This document shows positions 1 through 10,400 of a DNA stretch of 64,000 nucleotides, one piece after another (position 1 is the first letter of the stretch; every line of letters starts with the position of its first letter). Both the position numbers and the translations under genes were made by a program. Origin of the DNA: Rhizobiales bacterium CCH10-E5. Lineage in GTDB: Bacteria; Pseudomonadota; Alphaproteobacteria; Rhizobiales; Beijerinckiaceae. The notes below the pieces were generated by a model. That model was given only the letters and a program-made list of their open reading frames with translations, was not told where the DNA came from and searched no databases. The DNA is taken from assembly GCA_001556125.1 (NCBI GenBank), contig LSIG01000124.1, forward strand, positions 68,539-132,538. Reading direction: 5' to 3'.

Positions 1-1
1 C

Positions 2-1537
2 AAAGCGCGCGGCGCCAAGATCGTCGGCATCGACATCTACCACAATGCGACGCTGGCCCAGGCCGATCTCGCCCTCGTGCTGCGGCCGGGGACCGACGCC
101 GCGCTCGCCTGCGCCGTCATGCACATCCTCTTCCGCGACGGCCATGCCGACCGTGCCTATCTCGCGGCCCACACCGACGCCCCGGACGAGCTCGAGGCGC
201 ATCTGCAGAGCCGGACGCCCGAATGGGCGGCGGCGATCACCGGGCTCGAGGTCGCCCAGATCGAGGAGTTCGCCGCGCTCGTCGGGACGCGCAAGAAGAG
301 CTTCTTCCGGCTCGGCTATGGCTTCGCCCGCCAGCGCAACGGCGCCGTCTCGATGCATGCTGCACTGTGCGTGCCGACCGTCACCGGCGCCTGGCAATAC
401 GAGGGCGGCGGCGCCTTCCACAGCAACAGCGGCATCTATCGCTGGCGCAAGAGCCTGATCGAGGGTCTCGACGTCCGCGATCCGCGGGTGCGCGAACTCG
501 ACCAGTCGCAGATCGGGCGCATCCTGACCGGGGATGCGCAGGCTCTGCGGCAGGGCGGGCCGGTCAGGGCACTCCTCATCCAGAACACCAACCCGGTCTC
601 GGTCGCGCCCGAGCAGGAGCTGGTCAAGCAGGGCTTCGCCCGCGAAGACCTCTTCACCGTCGTCCATGAGCAGTTCATGACCGAGACGGCGCAGATGGCG
701 GACATCGTGCTGCCCGCGACGCAGTTCCTCGAGCATGACGACATCTATCAGGGCGGCGGCCACCAGCACATCATGTGGGGCGGCAAGCTGGTCGAGCCGG
801 CTGGCGAATGCCGCTCGAACCATGAGGTGATCTGCGCGCTGGCGAAGCGCCTCGGCGCGCAGCATCGCGGCTTCGACATGACCCCGCGCGAGATCGTCGA
901 CTGGACGATGCGCGAGAGCGGCCGCGGCACGCTCGACGAACTCATCGCCAACGAATTCCTCGACGTGCAGCCGGATTTTCGCACGGCGCATTACCTCGAC
1001 GGCTTCGGCTATCGCGACCGCAAGTTCCGCTTCAAGCCGGACTGGCCGAAGGTCCCCAACGCCAATGCCGGGCCGGTCGGCCCCTGGCAGGACATGCCGG
1101 TGCTGCCCGACCAGTGGGACGTGCTCGACAATGTCGATGCCGAGCATCCCTTCCGTCTCGCGACCAGCCCGGCCCGCAGCTTCCTGAACTCGACCTTCAC
1201 CGAGACTCCGGGTTCGGTGAAGAAGGAGGGCGGCCCGACGCTGATGCTGCACCCCGAGGACGCCGCGAGGCTCGGCGTTGTCGCCGGCGACGAGGTCGTC
1301 GTCGGCAACCAGCGCGGCAGCGTCCATCTCAAGGCGGTGCTGTTCGAGGGTGTGGTGCGCGGCGTCGTCATCGCCGAATCGATCTGGCCCAACGCCGCCC
1401 ACAAGCATGGGCGCGGCATCAACACGATCACCGGAGCGGACGGCCCGGCGCCTTTCGGAGGCGCGGCCTTCCACGACAACAAGGTCTGGATCAAAAAAGA
1501 CGTTCCGGATCACAAGGGCGTGACCGCGCTCCCTTGA
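2..1537 (+). CDS. Molybdopterin oxidoreductase, C-terminal part (5' end outside window)
   Basis: The reading frame is open from the first bases, so this is the last 511 residues of a larger protein. It belongs to the DMSO-reductase superfamily of Mo-bisMGD oxidoreductases. Visible features are the IQNTNPVSVAP cofactor-contact stretch, the ETAQMADIVLPATQFLEHDD segment typical of the third Mo-binding domain, and a C-terminal dinucleotide-binding domain over roughly the last 150 residues (SPARSFLNSTF, GDEVVVGNQRGSV). The N-terminal Fe4S4-binding region and any Tat signal lie off-window, so substrate and cellular location cannot be told. Formate dehydrogenase-like or related anaerobic dehydrogenase classes are possible. 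No accessory redox subunit follows; the next gene encodes a small secreted protein. Confidence 0.88.
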   Translation, partial: KARGAKIVGIDIYHNATLAQADLALVLRPGTDAALACAVMHILFRDGHADRAYLAAHTDAPDELEAHLQSRTPEWAAAITGLEVAQIEEFAALVGTRKKSFFRLGYGFARQRNGAVSMHAALCVPTVTGAWQYEGGGAFHSNSGIYRWRKSLIEGLDVRDPRVRELDQSQIGRILTGDAQALRQGGPVRALLIQNTNPVSVAPEQELVKQGFAREDLFTVVHEQFMTETAQMADIVLPATQFLEHDDIYQGGGHQHIMWGGKLVEPAGECRSNHEVICALAKRLGAQHRGFDMTPREIVDWTMRESGRGTLDELIANEFLDVQPDFRTAHYLDGFGYRDRKFRFKPDWPKVPNANAGPVGPWQDMPVLPDQWDVLDNVDAEHPFRLATSPARSFLNSTFTETPGSVKKEGGPTLMLHPEDAARLGVVAGDEVVVGNQRGSVHLKAVLFEGVVRGVVIAESIWPNAAHKHGRGINTITGADGPAPFGGAAFHDNKVWIKKDVPDHKGVTALP

Positions 1538-1623
1538 TTTTTCGGCGGTGCTATGGACCATCCCTCGCGCAGGCAGGACGGCTCCGGAACTGATGCGCCT
1601 GCTCTCGAAGGACGAACGAAATC

Positions 1624-1986
1624 ATGATGATGCGGCGGATGGGTGCGGTCTTGCTGGCCGGTGGAATCTCTGTGCTGGCGACGCTCGGCGCCCAGGCCGC
1701 GAGCGGGACGAGCGCCCTGCCGCCGCCGGACCCGACGGCCAAGAACCTGACCCCCTACATGATCCAGCTGCGCGCCTTCGATGCCTGCCTGGTGACGCAG
1801 TCGCGCCTGATGGGCACGACGCGCGAGGCCGTCCACACGCCCTGCAGCTGCTACGCCAAGGGCACCGTCGCCGCGATGACCAAGGACGAGATCCAGGCCT
1901 TCCGCGACACCGGCTACTTCAACGACTCGGCCCGCGAAAAGGGCCTGGGCTTCATCGACCGCTGCAAGCTCAAGCGGCCGATCTGA
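1624..1986 (+). CDS. Small secreted cysteine-containing protein, unknown function
   Basis: This encodes 120 aa beginning MMMRRMGAVLLAGG. The N-terminus has a basic segment, a hydrophobic core and an AQA-A cleavage-like site near residue 26, so export to the periplasm is likely. The mature part has four cysteines: one in DACLV, two in PCSCY and one in DRCKL. These could form disulfides or bind metal or heme, although no CxxCH motif is present. An AAGGA-like ribosome-binding sequence lies before the ATG cluster; the first of three ATG/ATG choices is used. It starts 86 bases after the oxidoreductase, so co-transcription is possible. Its 3' end overlaps the convergent glutathione transferase gene by 17 bases. 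I do not recognise the family. Confidence 0.7.
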   Translation: MMMRRMGAVLLAGGISVLATLGAQAASGTSALPPPDPTAKNLTPYMIQLRAFDACLVTQSRLMGTTREAVHTPCSCYAKGTVAAMTKDEIQAFRDTGYFNDSAREKGLGFIDRCKLKRPI

Positions 1987-2692
1987 GCGGCTGCTCCTCC
2001 GCGAAGAAGCGCTCGCGCATCCGCCCGGCATAGGCCGTGAGCGTCGGCCGTTGCTCGACCAGTCCGCGGAAGGGCGAATCGAACAACGGCGCCAGCGCCG
2101 CGATCAGGAAGGCGCCGGGCGCGGCATCCCCGCCCACCGGCGCGTCTCCGCCGAAATAGCGGTGCTCGCCCAGCATCGCGACCATCGCGTCGAGCGCCCG
2201 CTCCGCGAGCTTGAGCCGCTCCGCGGGGCTGTGGCGGCCGATGCCATGGCCGTCGACGTTGCGCTGGACCTTGCGGCGCACCAGCGCGCAGATCAGCGGC
2301 CGCAGCGGCGCCGGCACCGGCTGGAAGAACTGCGCCGGACCGCGGGCGAAATTGCCGTCGTCGAGCCAGCGCTCGGCCACCATGATCCAGTAGATCTGGT
2401 CCTCCAGCATCTTCTCCAGGGCCCAGAGGGCGCCGCGCCGCTCGGCATCGAGCCCGGCGTCGAAATCGATTCCGTGCCGCTCCTCAAGATGGAAGCGGAT
2501 GAAGCTCGAATCGCAGATGGTCACCCCATCATCGACGATCAGCGGCAGCTTGCCCTTCGGCGCCCGCCTCAGATCGCCGATCCGCGTCTCGTAGGGGAGG
2601 CCGGACAGCTTCAGCAGGATCTCCATCTTGATGCAGAACGGGCTCGGATCGGGCAGGCCGAAGGCCGGTCCGAAATGGTGCAGGGTGATCAT
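1970..2692 (-). CDS. Glutathione S-transferase family protein (metaxin/FAX-like N-domain)
   Basis: The 240-aa protein has a thioredoxin-like N-domain (residues 1-80: ITLHHFGPAFGLPDPSPFC, then KGKLPLIVDDG and the SSFI segment that normally contacts glutathione) followed by an all-helical C-domain. The SPFCIKMEILLK start resembles the metaxin/failed-axon-connections branch of GSTs, which is common in proteobacteria and poorly characterised. The ATG at 2692 is chosen because a GAGGGAAG ribosome-binding site precedes it and the family begins here; the frame runs 24 codons further upstream without a better start. It is transcribed divergently from a WYL/YafY regulator, so it is the likely target of that regulator. 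The substrate is unknown. Confidence 0.82.
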   Translation of the reverse strand: MITLHHFGPAFGLPDPSPFCIKMEILLKLSGLPYETRIGDLRRAPKGKLPLIVDDGVTICDSSFIRFHLEERHGIDFDAGLDAERRGALWALEKMLEDQIYWIMVAERWLDDGNFARGPAQFFQPVPAPLRPLICALVRRKVQRNVDGHGIGRHSPAERLKLAERALDAMVAMLGEHRYFGGDAPVGGDAAPGAFLIAALAPLFDSPFRGLVEQRPTLTAYAGRMRERFFAEEQPLRSAA

Positions 2693-2733
2693 GCTCTTCC
2701 CTCTTCGCGATGCCGCAGGACGATTTGACGCTA

Positions 2734-2761
2734 CTGACATAGTCCTGACAGGATTTGTCAG
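2734..2761. promoter_or_regulatory. Candidate operator of the WYL regulator in the divergent GST promoter
   Basis: Three hexamers occur at exact 11-base steps: CTGACA at 2734, CTGACA at 2745 and TGTCAG at 2756. The second and third form a perfect dyad with a 5-base spacer, and the first is a direct repeat of the second. The block sits in the 117-base gap between the GST and regulator starts, where both promoters must lie. Autoregulation plus control of the neighbour is usual for YafY/WYL regulators. Binding is inferred. Confidence 0.55.
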
Positions 2762-2809
2762 CACAACAGGCTAGTCTCCGATCGTCCGAGGCCAGCGGGA
2801 AGAACCGGG

Positions 2810-3625
2810 ATGCAGCGCGCCGAACGATTGCTCGACATGATCCAGAGCCTGCGCCGCCGCCGCCGCCCGGTGACGGCCGAGACGCTGGCCGCCGAACTCG
2901 ATGTCTCCGTGCGCACGGTCTATCGCGACATCGCCGCGCTGGTGCGACAGGGCGTGCCGGTCCGCGGCGAGGCCGGCATCGGCTATGTGCTGGATGCCGG
3001 CTTCGACCTGCCGCCGCTGATGCTCTCGCCGGACGAGATCGAGGCCGTGCTGGTGGGGATGCGCTGGCTCGGCGAGCGGGCCGACCCCGTGCTCGCGCGG
3101 GCGGCCGAGGATGTCGTCAGCAAGGTTGCGGCCGTGCTGCCGCCGCATCTGCGCCCGATCCTGCTCGACGGCGCGCTCTTCGCCCCGCTCTATGGCCGCG
3201 ACGCGCCGACCGATCTCGTCGACATCGCCGCCGTGCGCGCCGCCATCCGCCAGGGCCGCAAGCTCGAGGTCCGCTACCGCGACGAGAGCGGTCAGGGCAC
3301 GCAGCGGATGATCTGGCCGATCGGCATGACCTTCTACGATCGCGTCCGCATCGTCATTGCCTGGTGCGAGCTGCGCCAGGACTTCCGCCATTTCCGCACC
3401 GACCGCATCACCGATCTCGTCGCGCGCGAGGAGCGCTATCCCGCGCGCCGGGCCGATCTGTTCCGGCGCTGGCAGAAGGAGGAGGAGGCGCGTTGCCGGG
3501 CGGATTCGGAGCGCCGGGCCCGGCAGGCGGAAGGGCAGCCGGCGGCGCCCGCGCCGGCTCAGCGCCTGACGAGTGCGCCGTCGACCAGCGCCACGGCGCC
3601 GGAGGCGACGGCCGCGAGCGCCTGA
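2810..3625 (+). CDS. YafY/WYL-family transcriptional regulator
   Basis: The 271-aa protein has an N-terminal DeoR/HTH_11-type winged helix (about residues 4-58, with TAETLAAELDVSVRTVYRDI as the recognition region). A WYL effector domain follows in the middle to C-terminal half (about 135-220, around MTFYDRVRIVIAWCEL and FRHFRTDRI). The last 45 residues are an Ala/Pro-rich tail that runs over the end of purN on the other strand (67-base convergent overlap). WYL domains sense small ligands; here the divergent glutathione transferase suggests control of a detoxification function. The CTGACA-type repeats immediately upstream are its probable binding site. Confidence 0.88.
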   Translation: MQRAERLLDMIQSLRRRRRPVTAETLAAELDVSVRTVYRDIAALVRQGVPVRGEAGIGYVLDAGFDLPPLMLSPDEIEAVLVGMRWLGERADPVLARAAEDVVSKVAAVLPPHLRPILLDGALFAPLYGRDAPTDLVDIAAVRAAIRQGRKLEVRYRDESGQGTQRMIWPIGMTFYDRVRIVIAWCELRQDFRHFRTDRITDLVAREERYPARRADLFRRWQKEEEARCRADSERRARQAEGQPAAPAPAQRLTSAPSTSATAPEATAASA

Positions 3626-4182
3626 GGATAGAGCCCGTGTTCCTGGGCGAGGACGCGGGCGGCCAGCGTGTTCTCGTCGTCGCCCGGCAACACCGGCACC
3701 TTCGCCTGCGCGATCACCGGCCCGGCATCGAGCTCGGGCACGACGAAATGCACGCTGCAGCCATGCTCGCTGACGCCGGCGTCGAGTGCCTGGCGGTGCG
3801 TGTGGGTGCCCTTGAACAGCGGCAGCAGGGAAGGGTGGATGTTGATCATCCGCCCCTCCCAGCGCTTCACGAACCAGGCCGTCATGATCCGCATGAAGCC
3901 GGCCAGCACGACGATGTCGATCTGGTGGGCCCGCAGCACCTCGTCCATGGCCCGTTCGAAGGCCTCGCGATCCTTGCCGAAGGCGCGGTGGTCGACGGTG
4001 GCGGTCGCGATGCCGAAGCCGCTCGCCCGCTCCAGCCCCGGCGCGCCGGGCACGTTCGACAGCACGAGCGCGATCTCGGCGGGATAGCCCGGCTGCCGCG
4101 CGGCCTCGGCCAGCGAGACCATGTTGGAGCCGCGCCCCGAGATCAGGACGCCGACGCGCGGTCGGTTGGCCGGGCTGCTCAC
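3559..4182 (-). CDS. purN: Phosphoribosylglycinamide formyltransferase 1
   Basis: PurN transfers formyl from 10-formyl-THF to GAR in step 3 of purine synthesis in the cytosol. The 207 aa match the usual length. Diagnostic segments are [11 protein letters not shown] near the N-terminus, the catalytic [16 protein letters not shown] block with its Asn and His around residue 110, and [13 protein letters not shown] with the catalytic Asp. The start is GTG, and the sequence GTGA overlaps the purM stop by four bases, so the two are translationally coupled (order purM then purN). The 3' end overlaps the WYL regulator gene by 67 bases in convergent orientation. Confidence 0.96.
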   Translation of the reverse strand: MSSPANRPRVGVLISGRGSNMVSLAEAARQPGYPAEIALVLSNVPGAPGLERASGFGIATATVDHRAFGKDREAFERAMDEVLRAHQIDIVVLAGFMRIMTAWFVKRWEGRMINIHPSLLPLFKGTHTHRQALDAGVSEHGCSVHFVVPELDAGPVIAQAKVPVLPGDDENTLAARVLAQEHGLYPQALAAVASGAVALVDGALVRR

Positions 4183-5252
4183 AGCGCAAGCTTGCCGCGA
4201 TAGGCGACGGGCTCTTCGCCCGCCGCGACGGGCACGACCTCGCCGAGCCGCACCGGAGCCTCGCCCGCCGCCGCCAGCGCCGCCATGACCTCCTCGGCCT
4301 TGGCCGCCTCGGCCGCCACGATCATGCCGATGCCGCAGTTGAACGTGCGCAGCATCTCGCGCTCGGCGACGCCGCCGACCTTGGCGAGCCAGCCGAAGAC
4401 GGGCGGGACGGGGATCGCGGCGAGGTCGAGCGAGACGCCCAGGCCCTCCGGCAGCACGCGCGGGATGTTGTCCGGGAAGCCGCCGCCGGTGATGTGGGCC
4501 AGCGCCTTGATGCCGCTGGTCGCCTTGATCGCCTGCAGCAGCGGCTTGACGTAGATGCGCGTCGGGATCAGCAGGGCCTCGGCCAGGCTGCTGCCGGGGG
4601 CGAAGGGGGCAGGCGCGTCCCAGGCCAGCCCGGAGAGCGCGACGATCCGCCGGACCAGCGAATAACCGTTGGAGTGGACGCCGGAGGAGGGCAGGCCGAA
4701 GACAACGTCGCCGGGCTGGAGGTCAGCCCGCGGCAGCAGCGCGCCGCGCTCGGCCGCCCCGACCGCGAAGCCGGCGAGGTCGTAGTCCTTCTCGGCATAC
4801 ATGCCGGGCATCTCGGCCGTCTCGCCACCGATCAGCGCGCAACCGGCCTGACGGCAGCCGTCGGCGATGCCGCGCACGATCTCGATGCCGACTTTGGGGT
4901 CGAGCTTGCCGGTGGCGTAGTAGTCGAGGAAGAGCAGCGGCTCAGCGCCCTGCACGATCAGGTCGTTGACGCACATCGCGACGAGATCGATCCCGATGGT
5001 CGAATGCAGTCCGCTCTCGATCGCGATCTTGACCTTGGTGCCAACGCCGTCATTGGCCGCGACCAGGATCGGGTCGCTGAAGCCGGCGGCCTTGAGGTCG
5101 AACAGCCCGCCGAACCCGCCGATCTCGGCATCGGCGCCCGGCCGGCGCGTTGCCCGCACCAGGGGCTTGATGGCGTCGACCATGGCGTTGCCGGCGTCGA
5201 TATCGACACCGGCCTGCGCATAGGTCAGTCCGTTCGCGCCGGGCTTGCTCAT
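4179..5252 (-). CDS. purM: Phosphoribosylformylglycinamidine cyclo-ligase (AIR synthetase)
   Basis: PurM closes the imidazole ring, converting FGAM plus ATP to AIR in step 5 of purine synthesis. The protein is 357 aa when started at [15 protein letters not shown], where family members begin. Typical segments are [20 protein letters not shown], the ATP-binding [11 protein letters not shown], and [14 protein letters not shown] longer frame extends 25 codons upstream but lacks family similarity. It forms a two-gene operon with purN through a 4-base overlap. The M23 peptidase gene ends about 100 bases upstream on the same strand, so a separate purM promoter in that gap is likely. Confidence 0.96.
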   Translation of the reverse strand: MSKPGANGLTYAQAGVDIDAGNAMVDAIKPLVRATRRPGADAEIGGFGGLFDLKAAGFSDPILVAANDGVGTKVKIAIESGLHSTIGIDLVAMCVNDLIVQGAEPLLFLDYYATGKLDPKVGIEIVRGIADGCRQAGCALIGGETAEMPGMYAEKDYDLAGFAVGAAERGALLPRADLQPGDVVFGLPSSGVHSNGYSLVRRIVALSGLAWDAPAPFAPGSSLAEALLIPTRIYVKPLLQAIKATSGIKALAHITGGGFPDNIPRVLPEGLGVSLDLAAIPVPPVFGWLAKVGGVAEREMLRTFNCGIGMIVAAEAAKAEEVMAALAAAGEAPVRLGEVVPVAAGEEPVAYRGKLAL

Positions 5253-5355
5253 GGGGGTATCGCCTCGCTTCCGTTCGCGGCGAGCGATAGGCAAGCGGGC
5301 GCCGCCTTGCAAGGCGTCGGGGCGCAAAAGCCGCGGAAAGCGCTCGGCGTGCAGC

Positions 5356-6663
5356 TTAGCGCAGATCCGCGAGCTTGCCGCCGGCGCGCAGGAAGCGCGT
5401 CGGATCGACCGGCTCGTCGTCGATGCGAGTCTCGTAATGCAGGTGCGGCCCGGTCGAGCGGCCGGTGCTGCCGACGCGGCCGATCACCGTGCCGGTCGTC
5501 ACGCTCTGCCCCACCGAGGCGAGGATCGCCGACATGTGGGCGTAGCGCGTGGTGATGCCGTTGGCGTGCTCGATCTCGACCATGTTGCCATAGCCGCCGG
5601 AATATTCGGCGGCGATGACCTTGCCGGGTGCCGTGGCGCGGATGGGCGAGCCGGTCTCGGCCCGGAAGTCGACGCCCGTATGCATCGCCGGGCCGCGGGT
5701 GAAGGGATCGACCCTGTAGCCGAAATTGGAGCTGAAATCGGCTTCGCCGGCCATCGGCTTGGCGAGCGGGAGCTGCTCGGCGAGACCCCGTAGCCGCATC
5801 ACCGCGGCGATGCGCGGCTGCAGCGCGCTCAGCGTCGCCTCGAAGGGGCCGGCATTCGGGTCGATCTTGAAGGGTACGAAGGGACCGCCGACGCCCTTGG
5901 CGGCGCCGCTCGGCGCGGCCATGCGGTCCGTATCGAGGCCCGTCTCGGCGAGCGCGCCGCGCAGGCGCTTGTGCGATTCCGTTAGCGTCGCATCCATGTC
6001 GCGGAGCGCGGCGAGCTGTGCGCCCGCCGTCTGAGACAGGGCCCGGTCGAGCCGGTCCAGCGCCGTCTCGACGCGCTTGGCTGGCGGCTCCGGCTCGGCC
6101 TGCCCCGAACGCCAGGGCGTCGTCTGCGGCTCGCCGGCGCCGCGCAGCGTCGGCGAATCGGGAGCCGGCGTCGGCTTGCCCGGCATGATCGGAGCGAAGC
6201 TGGTGACGCCCGAGGCGCGGATCGGCTCCTCCGGCTTGATCAGGCGGGGCCGCAGCGGCGCCTTGCCGGCATTGACGATGCCGCCGGCCTGGAGCGTATC
6301 GGCCAGCGCCGTCACCAGCGACTGACGCGATTCCAGCTCCGCCTGACGGGTCGCCAGTTCGTCGACGCGCGCCTCGACGCCGTCCTGGTCGAGCAAGGCG
6401 CGGCTGGCGAGCCGGTCGACATCGGCGCGCAGGGCCGCGATCCGGTCCTCATAGGCGTATTGGCGGGAGGTCTCGCGGGCGATCAGCCGCGCCGCGAGAT
6501 CGTCCTTGCTGAGGATATACCAGGCGCCGGCGCCGCAGCCGGCGGTTGTCAGGCCGAGCCAGGCGAGGCCGATGATCGCCGTCGAGCGGCGGATCGTGTA
6601 GCTCTTCTGCGAGACCAGCCCCGAGATGGGGAGGGCGGGGCCAGTCGAGGCGGATGCTGTCAT
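5356..6663 (-). CDS. M23-family metallopeptidase, membrane-anchored with coiled coil
   Basis: This is a 435-aa inner-membrane-anchored cell-wall hydrolase-type protein. A single transmembrane segment lies at about residues 28-50. A coiled-coil stretch with many Arg/Glu/Leu heptads follows (about 60-120), then a Pro-rich linker, then a C-terminal LytM/M23 domain (about 315-425). Zinc ligands are visible in HTGVDF, with the usual His and Asp, and in the GPHLHYE motif. The layout matches periplasmic DipM/MepM-like proteins that cleave peptidoglycan or activate amidases, although amidase activators of the EnvC type lack zinc ligands and this one keeps them. No strong Shine-Dalgarno is seen before the ATG. 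A CCCCGTT/AACGGGG stem follows upstream at about 6706-6738. Confidence 0.88.
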   Translation of the reverse strand: MTASASTGPALPISGLVSQKSYTIRRSTAIIGLAWLGLTTAGCGAGAWYILSKDDLAARLIARETSRQYAYEDRIAALRADVDRLASRALLDQDGVEARVDELATRQAELESRQSLVTALADTLQAGGIVNAGKAPLRPRLIKPEEPIRASGVTSFAPIMPGKPTPAPDSPTLRGAGEPQTTPWRSGQAEPEPPAKRVETALDRLDRALSQTAGAQLAALRDMDATLTESHKRLRGALAETGLDTDRMAAPSGAAKGVGGPFVPFKIDPNAGPFEATLSALQPRIAAVMRLRGLAEQLPLAKPMAGEADFSSNFGYRVDPFTRGPAMHTGVDFRAETGSPIRATAPGKVIAAEYSGGYGNMVEIEHANGITTRYAHMSAILASVGQSVTTGTVIGRVGSTGRSTGPHLHYETRIDDEPVDPTRFLRAGGKLADLR

Positions 6664-6744
6664 GAACGCGGGACCGGAAAGAGACGCTGCCGATCCCTGG
6701 ATTAGACCCCGTTAAGGTTAATTGTTCGCAAAACGGGGCTGCGG

Positions 6745-7209
6745 TTACAGCGCCTTGGCCGCGGCGAGGACCTCCTCGGCATGGCCGGGGACCTTCACCT
6801 TCCGCCAGATGCGGGCGATCTTGCCGTCCGCGCCGATCAGGAAGGTGGTGCGCTCCACGCCCATATAGGTCCGGCCATACATGCTCTTCTCGACCCAGAT
6901 GCCATAGGCCTGCAGCGCCTGCTGGGTCTCGTCGGCGGCCAGCGCGAAATCGAGCCCGTGCTTGGCCTTGAACTTGTCGTGACTCTTCACCGGATCCGGC
7001 GAGATGCCGAGAATCTCGGTGCCGGCCGCGGCGAACTCCGCCTTGAGCCGGTTGAAGGCGATGGCCTCCTGCGTGCAGCCCGGCGTGTCGTCCTTGGGAT
7101 AGGCGTAGAGCACCAGCTTGCGGCCCTGAAAATCGCCCAGCGACACCGTGCCGCCCCCGTCCCGCGCCAGCGTGAAGGCCGGAGCCTCGTCACCATCCTG
7201 AAGAGCCAT
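6745..7209 (-). CDS. bcp: Peroxiredoxin, BCP/PrxQ-type
   Basis: This is a 154-aa thiol peroxidase that reduces hydrogen peroxide and organic hydroperoxides. The peroxidatic cysteine sits in DDTPGCTQEA (Cys45), as in the BCP/PrxQ subfamily, and the conserved Arg is in GVERTTFLIG. The usual resolving cysteine five residues after the peroxidatic one is absent (TQEAIAF), and I see no other cysteine in the protein. It should therefore behave as a 1-Cys enzyme relying on an external thiol. The ATG at 7209 is chosen by family length. The same frame stays open for over 1,100 codons upstream, but that stretch lies antisense to the large AsmA-like gene and is not coding. Divergent from that gene. Confidence 0.93.
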   Translation of the reverse strand: MALQDGDEAPAFTLARDGGGTVSLGDFQGRKLVLYAYPKDDTPGCTQEAIAFNRLKAEFAAAGTEILGISPDPVKSHDKFKAKHGLDFALAADETQQALQAYGIWVEKSMYGRTYMGVERTTFLIGADGKIARIWRKVKVPGHAEEVLAAAKAL

Positions 7210-7416
7210 CGATCCGCCTTCCTTTCGTCGCCTTCGCGCTGCATGGCGCAACGCGGGTTCGCGCGCCATGATACGGCAGGGCAGCACCGCCGGGAACGGC
7301 GCGCCTTGCCGAATCGCCTGGCCCGGCTGCATCGACGAGGCCGTCATGGCCACGTCGGTCGCACTACGCCGCCGAAGCCGTGACGGATCATCCGCCCGAG
7401 AGGATCGAAGGTCGCC

Positions 7417-10400
7417 TTGCTGGACCAGGACGCGAACAAGCCGGACGCTGCCGCGCCCGTGACCGGGGCGCCGGGCACGCCCGATTGCGACGCGGCGGAG
7501 GTCAAGCGGCGGGCGAAGGCCGGTCTGGTGACCATCGCCGTGGCGATCGTCGTCGCCGTCGTGACCCTCGCCGGCGCCGCCGCGACGCTGCTCGTGACCG
7601 GGCTGGTGCCGCTCTCGGGGCTGGAGGGGCGGATCGCCCAGGCGATCGAGGATCGTCTCGGTGCCGACTGGACAGTCGAGGCTGCGGCGGCCGAGTTGGG
7701 CCGCATCGACGGCCACTCGCAGCTGCGCGTCCGCCAGGTCTCCTTCCGCCACAAGAGCGGCGCGACCATTCGCGCGCCCGAGGCCGTGCTCGGCTACGAA
7801 CCGCTGGCGCTGCTGCGTGGCGACATCCGGCTGACCTCGGTCGATCTGCGCGGCGTCAATGTCCGCCTCGGCGTCGACAGGAACGGGGCGCTGATCGTCA
7901 ATGCCGATGCCGCCCCCGCCGAACCGACGCCGGCCGCGACCCTGCCCGACGCCGCGCAGTGGAACGCCTTCACCGGCATCATGGCGGCGGTGACAACGCT
8001 CGCCCAGGGAGAAGGGCTGCTCGGGGCGCTCGAGACCGCCGGCATCAACGGCGCGCGGCTCGCCCTCATCGACCCCGAAGGCCGCCAGCGCGCCGGCTTC
8101 GAGGATGTCGAGATCCGCCTGTCGCGGGCGGCCGAGCGCGTGACGCGCGTCACCGTGCGCGGCCGCACCGGCCAGCGCTGGAAGGAACTCGCCATCGATC
8201 TGTCGAACCAGCCCGACGGGACGCAGCGCGCCGACATCGATATCGTCCGCTTCGAGCCCGCCGAGGTCGTGGCGCTGGCGCTGGGCACGGGCGGGATGAC
8301 GGTCGAGGGTCTGCCGCTGCGCGGCAAGGCCAGTCTGAGCCAGGCCCCGGACGGACGCCGCTCGGTGACGGCACGTCTGGACGTGTTGCCAGGCGTCATT
8401 CGGATTCCGGACGGCCCGATGCAGGCGATCGCCGTCGATGCAGCGCATCTCGAGATCAGCAGCAGCGGCGACCTCTCCACGATCGACGTCGGCTCGGTCG
8501 AACTCGCCGCAGGGCCGACCCGATTGAAGGGGACGGGGACCCTCCGGGCCGAGGACGGCGCCTGGCGGGTCGCTCTCGCCGGCGGCGGACAGCTCGCCGG
8601 AACGGACTCCGATCCTCCGGTCGTGATCGACAGCGCCCGGGCGGATCTGCGCATCGACCCGCGCCGCAACGAAGTCGTGATCGATTCGATGACCGTCCAG
8701 GGTCCGGCGATCAAGGCCGAGGGCAAGGGGCTGATCCAGCAGGTCGGACCCTCGCCGCTGCAGCGCTTCTCGATCCTGGCGACGGACTCCGACCCCCGCG
8801 CAGCGCTGGCACTGTGGCCGCGCTGGACCTCCCCCGAGGTCCACAGGACCCTGTCGCGCCAGTTCATCAGTGGGCGGCTGGCCTCGCTGCGGGTCGAGAT
8901 GGACCTGCCGGCGGAGGATCACGCCCGGTTGATGCGCGGCGCCGGCATTCCGGACGACGCGCTGACCGTGCTCGTCGATGCCTCGCAGGTGCGCTTCGAG
9001 CCCGGCCCCGGCCTGCCGCCATTGATCGATGCGCGCGTCTCCGGCAAGGCGACAGGGCGCGCCGTCAAGCTCGCCATCGCCGGCGCGACCGCCGATCTCG
9101 GCAATGGCCGCCAGCTGCAGCTCAGCGACGGTGCCTTCGAGATTCCCGAGACCTGGATGGAGCGGGCCCCGGCTCGCGCGAGCTTCCGCAGCATCGGCTC
9201 GATGGAGTCGCTGGCTGCGCTCTTCGCCTTTCCGGCGCTGAAGGATTTTGCACCCGGCGACATCGATCCCGCCAGCCTGCGCGGCAATAGCGATCTCCGC
9301 AGCGTGGTGTCGCTCGCCCTCGTCGATGATCCGCGGCCGGGCGAGGTGGTCGTCACCAGCAGCGGCACGCTCTCCGGCATCGCCTCCGACACGCTGCTCG
9401 CGCCCGAGAAGCTGGAGGGCGGCCATCTGGCGGTGACCTTCGACAAGGCCGGCCTGACGGTGAAGGGCGAGGCGAAGGTGAGCGGCGACCGGGCGCAGAT
9501 CGAGATCCGGCAGGACCCGAAGGGCAAGGGCGAGGCGGCGTTGTTCATGACGCTCGATAACGCCGCCCGCCAGAAGCGCGGGCTGGGCCCCGAAGCCGGT
9601 ATCAACGGCCCCGTACAGGTCAAGGTCACGAAGGCGCTGGGCAAGGGCGCGCCAGGGGCGCCGCGGGTCGAGAACGACTTGACCAAGGCCTCGCTCGACG
9701 GCGTCATTCCCGGCCTCAGCAAGCCTGCGGGCCGCCCCGCCAAGCTGAGTTTTATCTATGTCGCGGATCCGGACGGTCCCGATCTCGACGATTTCGTCTT
9801 CGACTCCAACCCGGTGCAGATCCGGGGAAAGGTCGAACTCGGGCGCCAGAATGGTTTCGAGGCCGCGAGCCTCTCCCAGTTCAGGCTCTCGGCCGGCGAC
9901 AACCTCAAGGTCGAGGCCCGTCGCGAGGGTGCGCTGACCAAACTCGTGATCCGCGGCGCCGTCGCTGACGTCCGCCCCTTCATCCGCGATCTCCAGACGG
10001 CGTCTGGGCCGGCCGCCCGCGGCGACAAGGGCAAGGGCGGCGATCTCGACCTCGATCTCGACGTGCCGATCCTGACCGGCTTCAACAACGAGGCGATCAC
10101 CAACGCGACGCTGAAGCTGCAGAAGCGCTCCGGCGACCTGCGCACCGTCGCCTTCCAGGGGCGGATCGGCCGGGCCGAGGTCACCGCACGCCAGGTTTCG
10201 CGCGTCGGCGAGACGGCGGGCGGGCTGCTGGTGCAGTCGGAAAACGGCGGCGCCCTGCTGCGCTTCGTCGATCTCTATCGCCGCGCCTATGGCGGCGATT
10301 TCGTGCTCAATATTGGCCCCGGCGAGACCCGCCAGAGCGGCGAGCTCCTGTTCCGCAATTTCGTGGTACGCGACGAGCCCGCGCTGCGCCGCGTCCTCGG

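Noticed and set aside
6700..6740. CtrA-like TTAA repeats upstream of the M23 peptidase gene
   Set aside because: The two TTAA half-sites are separated by 2 bases instead of the 7 required for CtrA.
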